Positions 1 to 10,274 of a stretch of 64,000 bases of DNA are shown in pieces (the first letter of the stretch is position 1; each line of letters opens with the position of its first letter). The stretch lies in assembly GCA_963920665.1 (NCBI GenBank), contig OY987267.1, forward strand, positions 12,214,001 to 12,278,000, in the 5' to 3' direction. Below the pieces are notes generated by a model. That model had not been told where the DNA came from, ran no database searches, and saw only the letters and a list, made by a program, of their open reading frames with translations. Made by a program: the position numbers and the translations under genes. This DNA is from Straminergon stramineum (Eukaryota; Streptophyta; Bryopsida; Hypnales; Calliergonaceae).

Positions 1-1183
1 TTTAGTTACACTATGTTTCTAGTTGTTTTGGCAAGTACGATGGAGTGGTTTAGGGTGTGCTTCTTTCATTCCACTTCTACAACTTCCTAGCATACCTATG
101 TACGGCAATTCCATATGGCATTGATTTTTATTTAATACTACCTTTTTTTCCTCTCTACCAAAGCACCAATTTCTGAAATCATATCGAGAATGATCTTTTC
201 CAGTTCTTCCCAAAATAGTTTGTATGAATCAAATCAACAAAGCTCTTAAAGTTTAACTTTTCAAATTAATTTCACTTGCATTGAGAAGAAAACTAGGTCA
301 CTACTCACTAGAGTGGAGCATCATTGTCCAATTGGATATTTCCTTTCATATTCTTTAAAATCGTGAGGTTCTAATTAGAGGAAGCTTTTCTTCTAAGCTT
401 TCAAGATACTTGGCCAAAGAAGGAATAAAAGGGGTTTAAATACAACATGCCCCTTTTCGTGGATGTTGACTTGTTGACTTCACATTACCATACCTTCAAA
501 TGGTTCACCCTGTCCTTGGAGGTCAAAATTTGATTCATAAAAAACATGAGTAGGCCAACTTACATATCAAAACTACCTAATTCCTCAATATCCATTGTAA
601 TTTTCTTCAAATTACACTAAAGCTAGAATTCTAAAAAATCCTATATACAAGGAGGAACAATGCAACAAATCATCCGAGACAAATAAGCCCAATAAATTTC
701 CTTGATTAATATGGTATTTGGGGCATAATCGGTTTTTCGTTCTCCACTATTCATATGAAAATCATTAATACAAGTTGTACTGTAGATTTCACGACGACAT
801 TCTCACAAAATAGTGAAAATACTGTGTCAACTTTTACAGTCAAGAATCAAGAACTTCCCATCAATCCCATGTTCCTATTCGATTGTAATTATGTGCAAGA
901 ATCCCATTCCATTCATCATACCATCACCTTCTCCCAAAACATGAGAGACATATTCGTCCATATAGAAAAGTTGTAAGATCCAAAAATGGTGTGGCATTTT
1001 CTCCCTTCCATGCACACCACTAGTGTGCCCACACCAATTTAACTATTCTAGTACACACATTGCTTCAAGACACCATATACATTGTTTTATCTCAAAACAT
1101 TGCATTTCTTTATAACACCAAGATAGGCAAAATACAAAATAATCATGGTGAAAGTATTTATCCTCATTGTATTCCTAGGTATT
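1..1183. other. AT-rich stretch without recognisable gene
   Basis: No ORF here resembles a known protein, and no paired terminal repeats were seen. It is the 3' flank of the minus-strand coiled-coil gene that ends at 1184. Confidence 0.5.
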
Positions 1184-2587
1184 TTATTTTGTGTTGAAGT
1201 AGTCCTTCAAAATGGGCTCCGGACCCATTTGTTGTAATTCTGCATCAGACTTCCCTATGCTAGCTCTATTCCACTTATACCAATCCGAAAAAAAACGACT
1301 TTTTGCCCTCAAAGCTTCCAACTCCGATACCATCAATGGTAATCTTTGCTCATGGAACTTCACCAACTTCTCAAGCAATGCTACTTCTCCAGCAACACTA
1401 CCATATGTTGAGGAAGAAGCCAAAAGCTCTACTTTTCGAACGTGTTGGACGGCAGCCTCGTAATATTCTTTCTTCTTTTCCATTATTTGAAGTTCTAGGC
1501 TTCGCCTTTCATTTTGTGCATGCTGATGTTTGCGGACAAGGGTTTTGAGTTTTGATTCCCATATCAAATAATGGTCCATTTTATGCACCTTCCCACTCTT
1601 CATTTCCTTCAAATAAAAATCGCGATTTCTTTTGAAGGAATGGAAGCCCTTGTCATTCTCTTCGATGACGTTCGTTATCGCCTTCAACCGTTGCTTCAAC
1701 ACCTCTATGAAAGTGGGATTCATTTCTTGCTCCTTCAAAGTTTTCAATTGCTCATTCTTTGCACGCAATGCTAATTTTGCACTTTCTATTTTGGCAAGCA
1801 ACATTGCCTCTTCATTTTCTGAATCGCTTCCTCCACCACTCCCGTCACCCTCTCGCAAAACGGGGTCCACTCTCCTAGCCACCCCATCATCCATGCCTTC
1901 TTCATCTGTATCTTGTACTATGATGGGCTCTTGAGCTGATTGTCCACTTTGGTCGACTCCCACATCCACAGCCGGCCTAGATTCTTGTATGGCAACCTCC
2001 TCCTCATCGCTGTGGAAAGAATGTCCATCGTATTCATGGGTGTGTTGATCAGAGCTAGAAGTCTCTGACCAAACCACGCTTTCATCGCGAACAAATGACT
2101 TCCCACACTTCACCTTGGATAACATCTTCTTTACATCCACAGGTTCATCTGGTGGTAAAATTTTTGCAATCTCTGGAATGATCACAATAGGGACCTCCTT
2201 CAATGTTGACCAATCCACTTCCTTCTTCAACACATATTCAGCATACACCATTCTCACTAGAAAGAAACAGAAATTGTCGTTTCGGTAAGTTGAGTCCTCC
2301 AAATACAAGTGCTTCCACACCTCACAACATCTAAGTATGAAGCCCTCGTCCTTCAAGTATGCAAGATTTACTTTGTTTTGCTTCAGATGTTCTTTGTGCC
2401 GACACAAGGGAAATAATTTGCTGATGTGGCACCAATCCATGTATTTGCAAACGGTTTTGTAACTCCAAGGCTCAATTTCATTTCTCCAACCTTTAAATGC
2501 CTTAATCTTTTGATAGATCAAAATGGCCACACGCTTCTTGTGAATTTTACCGGACCGTTTCCGATCCTTGTCGCGGATGAGCTTCAT
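1184..2587 (-). CDS. Coiled-coil protein of unknown family, copy 1 (467 aa)
   Basis: I do not recognise this family. A single open frame runs from an ATG at 2587 to 1184. Residues about 35-130 form a block with conserved W, C and H residues (CKYMDWCHISKLFP, then KQNKVNLAYLKDEGF). The same block occurs in the broken gene at 10275-11833, so it is a real family domain. Residues about 165-260 are acidic and Ser-rich, probably disordered. Residues about 260-450 are charged heptad-like sequence, probably a long coiled coil. A GC-rich array (2975-3265) and a leader motif (2901-2932) lie upstream in the gene's sense; the same pair precedes the kinase-like ORF at 5116 and copy 2. No stop or frameshift was seen, so this copy could still be expressed. 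A mobile-element origin is inferred from the repetition and the neighbours. Function unknown. Confidence 0.6.
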   Translation of the reverse strand: MKLIRDKDRKRSGKIHKKRVAILIYQKIKAFKGWRNEIEPWSYKTVCKYMDWCHISKLFPLCRHKEHLKQNKVNLAYLKDEGFILRCCEVWKHLYLEDSTYRNDNFCFFLVRMVYAEYVLKKEVDWSTLKEVPIVIIPEIAKILPPDEPVDVKKMLSKVKCGKSFVRDESVVWSETSSSDQHTHEYDGHSFHSDEEEVAIQESRPAVDVGVDQSGQSAQEPIIVQDTDEEGMDDGVARRVDPVLREGDGSGGGSDSENEEAMLLAKIESAKLALRAKNEQLKTLKEQEMNPTFIEVLKQRLKAITNVIEENDKGFHSFKRNRDFYLKEMKSGKVHKMDHYLIWESKLKTLVRKHQHAQNERRSLELQIMEKKKEYYEAAVQHVRKVELLASSSTYGSVAGEVALLEKLVKFHEQRLPLMVSELEALRAKSRFFSDWYKWNRASIGKSDAELQQMGPEPILKDYFNTK

Positions 2588-2900
2588 CTCTTGTCATGTA
2601 AGGCGTTTGATTGTGGCAGGCGTCAATGGTGGGGGCTCATTCTCCATAGTGCTCAATCTATACGATCAATTCTACTCGGGTACTATGCCAAATATACCAA
2701 GCCTAAAACCGCGGTTGTCCAAACTTAAATCTATTACCTCGTGGTAATTCACATTTACAAATACATCAACATGAACATTTACAATCACAATCAAGTTTCA
2801 AACAATTCAGTGTGATTTACAATCAATGGATGAAAGTGACATGAGGTGACATAGAATATCCTCCTCACAACACCCACCTCCCTTCTTGAGCCTGCAATTA

Positions 2901-2932
2901 GCCACTTCCAGGTGGATAAAAGACAAGGTGCA
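2901..2932 (-). promoter_or_regulatory. Shared leader motif upstream of coiled-coil copy 1
   Basis: On the minus strand this reads approximately TTTTATCCACCTGGAAGTGGC. Closely related sequence lies at 5219-5250 (minus, before the kinase-like ORF) and 10120-10147 (plus, before coiled-coil copy 2). It sits between the GC array and the ATG in all three cases, so it is probably a conserved 5' leader or core promoter. Its exact role is inferred. Confidence 0.45.
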
Positions 2933-2974
2933 AAAGGGAAAGATGGGAGACTACGGGTTTAGGTTTTGATTTTG

Positions 2975-3265
2975 TACCCGCAATCGCCTCAGGGCAAGCG
3001 CGGCTCTAGATGGGGCACGTGCGGGTTGGGAAGGCGACCGCGGGTCCAGGACCACCGCTAGCGACCGCGGGTGATGGCGACTAGGGGTCTGGGGGCGACT
3101 GCAGGTACAGTGGGGCAACTGCGGGTACGGTGGTGTGACCATGGGTCTGGTGCGACCGTGGGTGAGGGGAACCCAAACTGGGGGCGCATGCGGGTCTGGC
3201 ACAACCGTGATTGGGGGCGGGTGCTGGTCTGGGGCGACCGTGGGTCCCAAACCCCCGACCGCGAC
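2975..3265 (-). repeat. GC-rich degenerate array (a)
   Basis: Imperfect copies of a 12-15 nt unit that reads CCCGCGGTCGCC on the minus strand, with many C-to-T or G-to-A variants at CpG sites. It lies about 390 bases 5' of the ATG at 2587 and is oriented like the arrays before the other three mobile-element-like genes. Confidence 0.7.
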
Positions 3266-3568
3266 AGCACATACCTTCACTGAATAGTGAAATTAGATTG
3301 CCTTAACAATTAGATTGACTTACCCCCAAATGAACCATGCAAAGAATTCATATTCAAATCCAAATGCATGCAAGTAGGTGATGTGTATGTACAATACTCA
3401 ATATTTTGGGTCCAAACATGCACTTCACATTAAAAATAGTTTATACACTTGCATTGCTTTTCCAAAATGAGATGCACAAAAGGTGGCCAACGTTACTATT
3501 CCCACTAGAAAACTATTATATCAAATCCTATGAGAGGACAGAGTCTCGAAAGACGAATTCGGGTGGTT

Positions 3569-5116
3569 TCATGAACCATGGTTAACCATGAGGAGGTCCA
3601 CCACTTGCGCACATGTTGGTCTTTTGTTAACATCAGCATCAGCTAGTTCACGTAACTTCATGGCAAAGTACCTTGATGACTTATGATTTCTAAATAAGTC
3701 CTTGTCATATTCAACCATGTGTTCTATGTTCATGCGTTGGGTCAACTTTCCAATGGAATAAGAGTCGGACTTCACCGAATATTTGTAGGTCGCTTTCATC
3801 ACATCTAAACTCGTATCTGAACCCTCTGGCCGAAACAAATAGAACAACTCTGGAGCTGCCCACCAACGGCCCATCCTCTCAGCATCAAGTTTTTCCTGTT
3901 TTTCATATCCAAAATGCGAGGGAGCTCCTTCTTGAATACGACTTGCAATTCCCCAATCACAAATCCCAATGTTGATCTCTTCGTCCGAGAAGGGGGGATA
4001 ATGCAACAATATGTTCACAAGTGACAAGTCATTGTGCAGCACCCCAGCATTGTGCACGAGACTTGTCACATAAACCAGGGCCCACGCCAACTTCGCCTTG
4101 TTTCTTCGAAAGAGGCTAATTTCTTTTTGTTGTTGGCCTGTAAGTTGCTTGACCAACTTGATTTCATGCCATTCCCCATGCGGCACCACCTTCTCATTCA
4201 AATGAAGCAACTCTTTGAAATTACCACCATTCCACCACAAAGTGTATGCTTCCATTGTTTGGTCATGGACAGCTAGGAATTTAATAATGGCCGGATGATT
4301 CAACGGGCATACCAAAGCCTCCACTGACCGTTCCACCCTCGCATCGCGTTTTTTCCTTTGCTTTGACAATTTCCCCGCAAAATGTACATGTGCTGGGATC
4401 GTGGACATCCCTTCAATGCGTACCTTGCGCACCTTTGCATATCCTCCTTGATGGTCAAATCCAGTAAGTGGGACCACCTTGGCCTCTGAGTAGACCCACA
4501 TGATACATGAACCACTATCTCTTGTAAATGCAGCCTTCAATGCATCCGTCTGCCACCCCATACCCCTAGCTTCAGACCTTGACAATCCTTTTGCTGCAAT
4601 TTGCCACCAATCCATCTTCTCACAGAACTCCTAGGCCCTATCCGTTTCTCCAAATCCAGGCACTATAGGTCGCAACTCAAGCATCAACTTCTTGGTGTTG
4701 AATATACCAATTTGTAGGCAATTGCCAATCCACGTTTGCCATTGGTTGAAATACACTTCATCCACATCTGCATAGTCTGAAGATTCCTTGCATTTCCTTG
4801 TAATAAATTCCTCCAACTCATCCTTCAAGGATTGGATGCCTACCTCTTTATTTCTCAAGTATTTCCTCTCCAAATATTGTACACTTTTTTCTTCATACCA
4901 TTGGAGATAAGCCTCATGTGCATAGGTCGTATATTGTGCTGGAGGATAGGTAGGGTCCTTATCATGTGCTGTCTTGGACTTCTTTGTCTTGGATGGTCCG
5001 GCACCTCCAATTACCTCCTTGGTAGTTATATCTACAACAAATGCTGCAAGATTATCAAGGTCCTTCTCCCAAGCCGATATCCGACCCGTACTACTTCCTT
5101 CCTTTGAAGTAGACAT
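3569..5116 (-). pseudogene. Protein-kinase-like ORF interrupted by one in-frame TAG
   Basis: Two ORFs share one frame. The N-terminal part starts at the ATG at 5116 (frame open back to 5245) and ends at a TAG at 4631-4633. Five codons later an ATG at 4615 opens 348 residues of kinase-like sequence. Counting from that ATG, there is a Gly-rich loop near residue 57 (HQGGYAKV), a candidate Lys82, a helix-C Glu near 96-99, catalytic loop HNDLSLVN (Asp196, Asn201), DWG in place of DFG (Asp220), APE at 254-256, and Asp284 of subdomain IX. All catalytic residues are therefore present and activity is plausible. The N-terminal 160 residues are unrecognised. The TAG may be a decay mutation (a single base change from CAG), or the kinase part may be translated from its own ATG. 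A GC array and leader lie just upstream, as for the coiled-coil genes. Confidence 0.65.
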
Positions 5117-5218
5117 GGTCCTCTTTTGAAAAACGAGGCGTTCTTGACTTGAACTTGGAAAGAAAAATGGGCAAAAACTTCCCCTACTGAAATCACCTTG
5201 GCCCACGAGCACACATTC

Positions 5219-5250
5219 AGCCACTTCAAGGTGGATGAAAGCCAATGCGC
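5219..5250 (-). promoter_or_regulatory. Shared leader motif upstream of kinase-like ORF
   Basis: On the minus strand it includes CTTTCATCCACCTTGAAG, about 100 bases before the ATG at 5116. The match to 10120-10147 is close and continues into the flanking bases (a TCGTGGG follows in both). Confidence 0.5.
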
Positions 5251-5261
5251 AAGACCAAGAA

Positions 5262-5495
5262 TGGCGACCGCGGGTCTGGGCGACTGCTTAAGTACCTGAG
5301 GTCGCCTTGGGGCGCGTGTGGGTCTGGCGCATGCGAAACGGGCAACTGCGGGTATGGGGCGACCATGGGTATGGAGGCGACCATGGGAGGGGCGAGTGCG
5401 GGTTGGGGCGACCGCAGGAGGGGGCGACTACGGGTTCCAGAGGTCCTCGCGGATGGAGGCGGTTGTTCATGTCGGGGCGACCGCGGGTTGAAAAA
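5262..5495 (-). repeat. GC-rich degenerate array (b)
   Basis: Same unit as array (a), reading CCCGCGGTCGCC on the minus strand. It abuts the leader of the kinase-like gene on its 5' side. Confidence 0.7.
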
Positions 5496-6495
5496 GGATG
5501 GACCATCCTAAATAATAGCTAAAAGAAACCTTCATATGGGGTAGAAACATTGGCATTACAACTTCCCACTTCTATTTCGCTTGCTTTCAAATAAAATCAT
5601 AAGACCACTATGATATGGTCTAGAATGTGGAATTAGATTTTGAGTTCTTTCTTTATGGTTTGAAATATATGTCTACAATGTTCACAAAGAAAAAAAAGGA
5701 ATGTGCCAAAACGGAAAAAGAGAATCAAAAATATAAAAGTACAGGACATGATTGACTTCTATTGAAACAAAAAGGGAGAACTTGAAATACGTACATTCTA
5801 CCATTGCATAATAATATTATAGAGGTTACTTTAGAAGTGTCCAAAGTCTTTTTCTAATTTCTTCAAGTTTGCTCTACAGTGAACATGAATTCAGCTTTTT
5901 TACACAACCCTAAACCCTTTTGGTGTGGAAGAGGTCATAAATGCAAACATACATGTTGCAGAGCACATTGAAATGAACAACAAATGAAGCATATGCACAT
6001 CAAGTCAAAAGATTGTTATCCTTGATGAAGACATTGTTCAAACCATCAAGGGTGTTTGAATGCTATCATTTCTTTTTTTTGCATGCCAATCCTTCAAAAT
6101 TGGTCACCCACAAGATACAAGAAATTTCTAAATGGACAAGTGGGACACCTTCGAAATCATCCTTCTTAGACGTTGTAAATTGTTAAGTTACAAATTATAG
6201 ATGCGGTCTTCGGAAGTAAACTTTCCAAGGAGGACCACCCCTTCTTACACTACAAAATTTACAAGATGATGAGATGCTCTTCTATCCTATATAGAGAGTT
6301 TATATCATTTATGGACTCAAAATTAGCCACCCCATCGTTTAAAGATGAAGAACCGTCACATGCAAATCCTTATACAATGTACGATTTCTTTGGCTAAGTA
6401 TTCTATGGAGGACATTCAGTATGTTCTTGTAAAAGCTATCCAAGGTTTACTTCAACTTTTGTATACAAAAAATAATCTCTCTCCAAAGAGACAAA
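5496..6495. other. AT-rich stretch without recognisable gene
   Basis: A short ORF at 6345-6542 runs into the left arm of the fold-back that follows, and its product is not recognised. Nothing else stands out. Confidence 0.4.
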
Positions 6496-6747
6496 ACGTC
6501 AAGTTTGATCACTCCGATAGGTCAGCAGGAAACATCATTTGATTCCCAAGATTTTGGAGATGTACTATGAGGGTTGAGACAGTCAGTATTGAATTTAGAA
6601 CGGAGATGTATGAGGTGCAAGGTTGCACCACATACATTTCCGTCCGAAATTCAATACTAATTTCTTATAACTCTCATGGACCATCCCCTAGACCTTGAGA
6701 ATCAAATCACCTTCCCTCCCACATACCACAGGGAATTAGCTTGACGT
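6496..6747. repeat. Long fold-back (imperfect inverted repeat), about 250 bp
   Basis: Two arms of about 125 bases meet at a 2-base centre near 6621. The inner 35 bases pair at 31 positions (left arm 6586-6620, right arm 6623-6657). Similarity continues outward through 6567 and 6677, and with one indel to ACGTCAAG at 6496-6503 and its complement at 6740-6747. A transcript would form one long hairpin. It could be a young MIRNA or siRNA locus born by inverted duplication, or a fold-back transposon. No known microRNA is recognised. Confidence 0.7.
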
Positions 6748-6748
6748 C

Positions 6749-6875
6749 TTTTTTTTTTTTTTTGTCGGTTGGCTACAAGAACCAAACCAAATTGATCTCA
6801 TTGGGGATCGAACCCGAAACCTCCACAAGAACAATGACTTCCAGGAAGCCAATACCTTCCATGCATCACCCAAAG
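6749..6875 (-). mobile_element. tRNA-derived SINE, minus strand
   Basis: Read on the minus strand there is a weak box A (TGGCTTCCTGG, 6841-6851), a good box B (GGTTCGATCCC, 6804-6814), and a 15-base A tail (T run at 6749-6763). The 5' limit is approximate. The tail abuts the right edge of the fold-back. Confidence 0.5.
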
Positions 6876-6975
6876 ATGCCTTGAAGACCCCAAGGTCCTA
6901 ATGAAGTGACTTGTTCTTGGATGTTAAAAGTTGAACTCGTTATACTTATTAAAACTTCTTTGGATTGGAAGGCAC

Positions 6976-7965
6976 GCCCCCCCCCCGTGGTCGCCCCCCC
7001 CCCCATCCACCAAATTAGGCTCGAAACCACCAAAACAGAAGACCGCGCTCCCACTCGCGGTTGCCCAGGACCTAAAGTCGCCCCCCACTTGTGGTCGCCC
7101 CTCCATCCACGAAATTGGGCTGGAAACCACCAAGACCTAAAGTCGCCCCCACCCGTGGTCGCCCCCCCCATCCACCAAATTAGGCTGGAAACCACCAAAA
7201 CAGAAGACCGCGCCCCCACTTGCGGTCGCCCAGGACCTGAAGTCGCTCCCAAGCCGAGGTCGCCCCTCCATCCACCAAATTGGGCTCAAAACCACCAGGA
7301 CCTGAAGTCGCCCTCACCCACGGTCGCCCAGGACCTGAACTCGCCCCCCACCCGCGGTCGCACCCCAATCCACCAAATTGGGCTCGAAACCACCAGGACC
7401 TGAAGTCGCCCCCCACCCGCAGTCGCACCCCATTCCACCAAATTGGGCTCAACAACAACAAGCTAGAAATCCAACCCCCACCCGCGGTCACCCAGGACCT
7501 GAACTCGCCCCCACCCGTAGTCGCCCCATTCCACTAAATTGGGCTCAACAACACCAAGCCAAAAGACCAAGCGCCCACCCGCGGTCGCCCAAGACCTGAA
7601 CTCACCCCCCACCTGCGATCGCCCCCAATCCACCAAATTGGGCTCGAAACCACCAGGACCTGAAGTCGCCCCCACCCGTAGTCACCTAGGACCTGAACTC
7701 ACCCCCCACCCGCAGTCACCTAGGACCTGAACTCACCCCCCACCCGCAGTCGCACCCCATTCCACCAAATTGGGCTCAACAACAACAAGCCAGAAATCCA
7801 ACCCCCACCCGCGGTCGCCCAGGACCTGAACTCACCCCCCACCCGCAGTCGCACCCCATTCCACCAAATTGGGCTCAACAACAACAAGCCAGAAATCCAA
7901 CCCCCACCCGCGGTCACCTAGGACTTGAACTCGCCCCCCACCAGCAATCGCCTCTATCTTAAAGT
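6976..7965 (+). repeat. Large GC-rich array (c), about 1 kb
   Basis: CCCGCGGTCGCC-type units alternate with a longer unit carrying CCACCAAATTGGGCTC, which recurs about ten times at intervals of roughly 65-130 bases (near 7004, 7100, 7172, 7270, 7367, 7433, 7533, 7630, 7762 and 7861). The last units are nearly identical, so part of the growth is recent. No coding unit follows it directly, unlike arrays (a), (b), (d) and (e). ORFs running through it are repeat artefacts. Confidence 0.75.
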
Positions 7966-8158
7966 CACGCCAGTCCAGAAACCAATGTAGCTGAAGATGT
8001 GAGCCATCTCCAACACTAATGAAGTTAGACTTAATTGGGTCTTTCATGGACTACAATTGACCTATCCTTCAATGTTGGTAGTTCGTTAATACTACAAAAT
8101 CAGTCTATAAATATAGAATTATAGTAAGACTAATTAGATAAATTGAAGAGGGTTTTCC

Positions 8159-8193
8159 AAACCCTAAACCCTAACCCTATACCCTAAACCCTA
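8159..8193. repeat. Interstitial plant telomere-like repeat
   Basis: Four to five units of CCCTAAA with single-base variants. This may be a telo-box cluster or a healed break; it is too short to be a chromosome end. Confidence 0.6.
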
Positions 8194-8479
8194 TAGAAAA
8201 ACCATGGACCTTCTCCATGTATGCCACCCCAAAAGTAATGTACTTCTATTTTTTAGGGTGGATAAAATGATAAACACATGTGATTTGCTTTTCATTATAT
8301 GTCATAAAAAAGTTTGAACTCCTAAACCTTGCACTTGTAAGATATAAACCATTGAAGGTGTCATTCCCGAACTTTTTAATCTTCAATAAATTCAATATTC
8401 ATTCACCCCTTCAAATGTGTTTTAAATCCCCTTGATGTATGAAGGAGAGGACTCTATTGAAATTCCTATGTTGGAAGAT

Positions 8480-9395
8480 GGAAAATGAAATGACGAGGAG
8501 AAGGGCTTCCCCAAGTCTCCATTTTTAAAAACCACTTCCTATGTAGATCAAAAGATTTTTTCTTCATGCATCTCATGGTGTTAATATTTTTTTTGTACAT
8601 CGTTTCCCCCCAAAGGGAATGTCTCCTCCAAATGTACTCCCTCTAAAAATTAAAATAGGAAATGGTCATGTTGAATTTTACATGAGCACGAAGAAAAAAA
8701 AATTGTGAAGGAGAGGAGCTTCCCCAAGCCTCCATTTTTAAAAACCACTTCTTATGGAGATCAAAAGATTTTTTCTTCATGCATCTCACGGTGTTAGTAT
8801 TTTTTTTGTACATCATTTATTCATTTCCCCCAAAGAGAAGGTCTCCTTTTAATGTACTCCCTCTAAAAATTAAAATAGGAAATGGTCATGTTGAATTTTA
8901 CATGAGCATGAAGAAAAAAAATTGTGAAGGAGAAGAGCTTCCCCAAGTCTCCATTTTTAAAAACCACTTCCTATGTAGATCAAAAGATTTTTTCTTCATG
9001 CATCTCATGGTGTTAATATTTTTTTTGTACATCGTTTCCCCCCAAAGGAAATGTCTCCTCCAAATGTACTCCCTCTAAAAATTAAAATAGGAAATGGTCA
9101 TGTTGAATTTTACATGAGCATGCGGAAAAAGAAAATGTCAAGGAGAAGAGCTTTCCCAAGTCTTCATTTTTTAAAACCACTTTTGATGTAGATAAAAAGA
9201 TTTCTCTTGATGCATCCCACGGTTTCAGTATTTTATTTGTACATCGTTTCCCCCCACAAGGAAAGGTCTCCTTTTAATGTACTCCCTCCAAAAATTAAAG
9301 TAGGAAATGGTTACGTTGAATTTTACATGACCACATGGATGGATGAAGAAGAAATAAAATGTTAGGAAGAAGGGCTTTTCCAAATCTCCACTTCG
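8480..9395. repeat. Tandem repeat, unit about 213-224 bp, four to five copies
   Basis: The landmark CTTCCCCAAG...CTCCA recurs at 8506, 8719, 8938 and 9151, with a decayed copy at 9375. Each unit includes CTTCATGCATCT, a T run followed by TGTACATC, CTCCTTTTAATGTACTCC and AATGGTCATGTTGAATTT. Units 1 and 3 resemble each other most. No coding role is seen. Confidence 0.75.
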
Positions 9396-9574
9396 TCAAC
9401 CAATTCTCTTTTTTTATTACTTAATTAACTTTTGATGACTTAGTATTGAATGCCTCTGTCTTAGGATTTTCTGGAGTTAATCCTCAGAAAAGGGGGGAGC
9501 AGTACTTGAAAAGTTTGAACACCTTCCCTCCAATTTGTTAGGGCGGAAACTCAAACTCATGTTTTTTGGCGCCT

Positions 9575-10070
9575 CTGACCCGTGGACGCCCCTAACCCAA
9601 GGTTGCCCCATACGCAGCCGCTCCCATTGTCATGAACTGGGGAAGACCTTTTGGAATCTGAGACTCGCGGTCGCCCCATTACCCGCGGTCGCTCAAGAAA
9701 TGACATGTGGTCGCCCTATATGCAGCCGCCCCCTCTACCCGCGGTCGCCCAGGAAATGACCTGTAGTCGCCCAATATGCAGCTGTCCCCTGTACCCACAG
9801 TCGCCCCATTACCCGCGGTCGCCCAGGAAATGACCTGTGGTCGCCCTATATGCAGCCGCCCCCTGTACCCGCGGTCACCCCATTACCCGAGGTCACCTAG
9901 GAAAAGACCTGTGGTCGCCCTATATGCAACCGCACCCCTATACCCGCGATCACCCTACACCCGAGGTCTCCTTCCAGAAACTCTAATTTTTCCTGAATGG
10001 CAGTTTCTGAATAGTGGGACCCAGACCCGCGGTCGCCCAAGACCTACACGCGCCCTAGGCGACTTCGGGT
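9575..10070 (+). repeat. GC-rich degenerate array (d)
   Basis: Plus-strand CCCGCGGTCGCC units, with a larger period around AGGAAATGACCTGTGGTCGC and TATATGCAGCCGC seen at about 9700-9920. It lies 200 bases 5' of the ATG of coiled-coil copy 2 and is in the sense orientation. Confidence 0.7.
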
Positions 10071-10119
10071 GTTTTAGGGGATACTAGATTCCCAAGTCGT
10101 CACTTCCTTCGTCGCACCG

Positions 10120-10147
10120 CGCCTTTCATCCGCCTTGAAGCGTCTGA
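10120..10147 (+). promoter_or_regulatory. Shared leader motif upstream of coiled-coil copy 2
   Basis: Contains CTTTCATCCGCCTTGAAG followed by GCGTCTGA. It lies about 130 bases before the ATG at 10275 and matches the leaders at 5219-5250 and 2901-2932. Confidence 0.5.
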
Positions 10148-10274
10148 CTGTCAGTTCGTGGGTTGGAAGTTTGGGCATCTACACGTGTTGTGGCTTCCAC
10201 GTTTACGAATTCATTTCTTCGGTTATATTATCAACAAAAGTCTAGTTCTCTTTACGCTAGAGTGACATGACAAG

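Noticed and set aside
2951..3283. Overlapping ORFs of 60-110 residues on both strands
   Set aside because: They are translations of the GC-rich array, rich in Pro, Arg and Gly, with no family resemblance.
6345..6542. A 65-residue ORF before the fold-back
   Set aside because: Unrecognised, and its end lies inside the left arm of the fold-back. Noted as a possible source gene fragment only.
7000..7960. CRISPR-like array
   Set aside because: Units and spacings are irregular, the sequence between units is itself repetitive, and the genome is eukaryotic.
6866..8047. Many Pro/Arg- or Gly/Trp-rich ORFs
   Set aside because: Repeat artefacts of array (c) in all frames.
8779..9078. A 99-residue ORF
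   Set aside because: It lies across two units of the tandem repeat and has no recognisable product.
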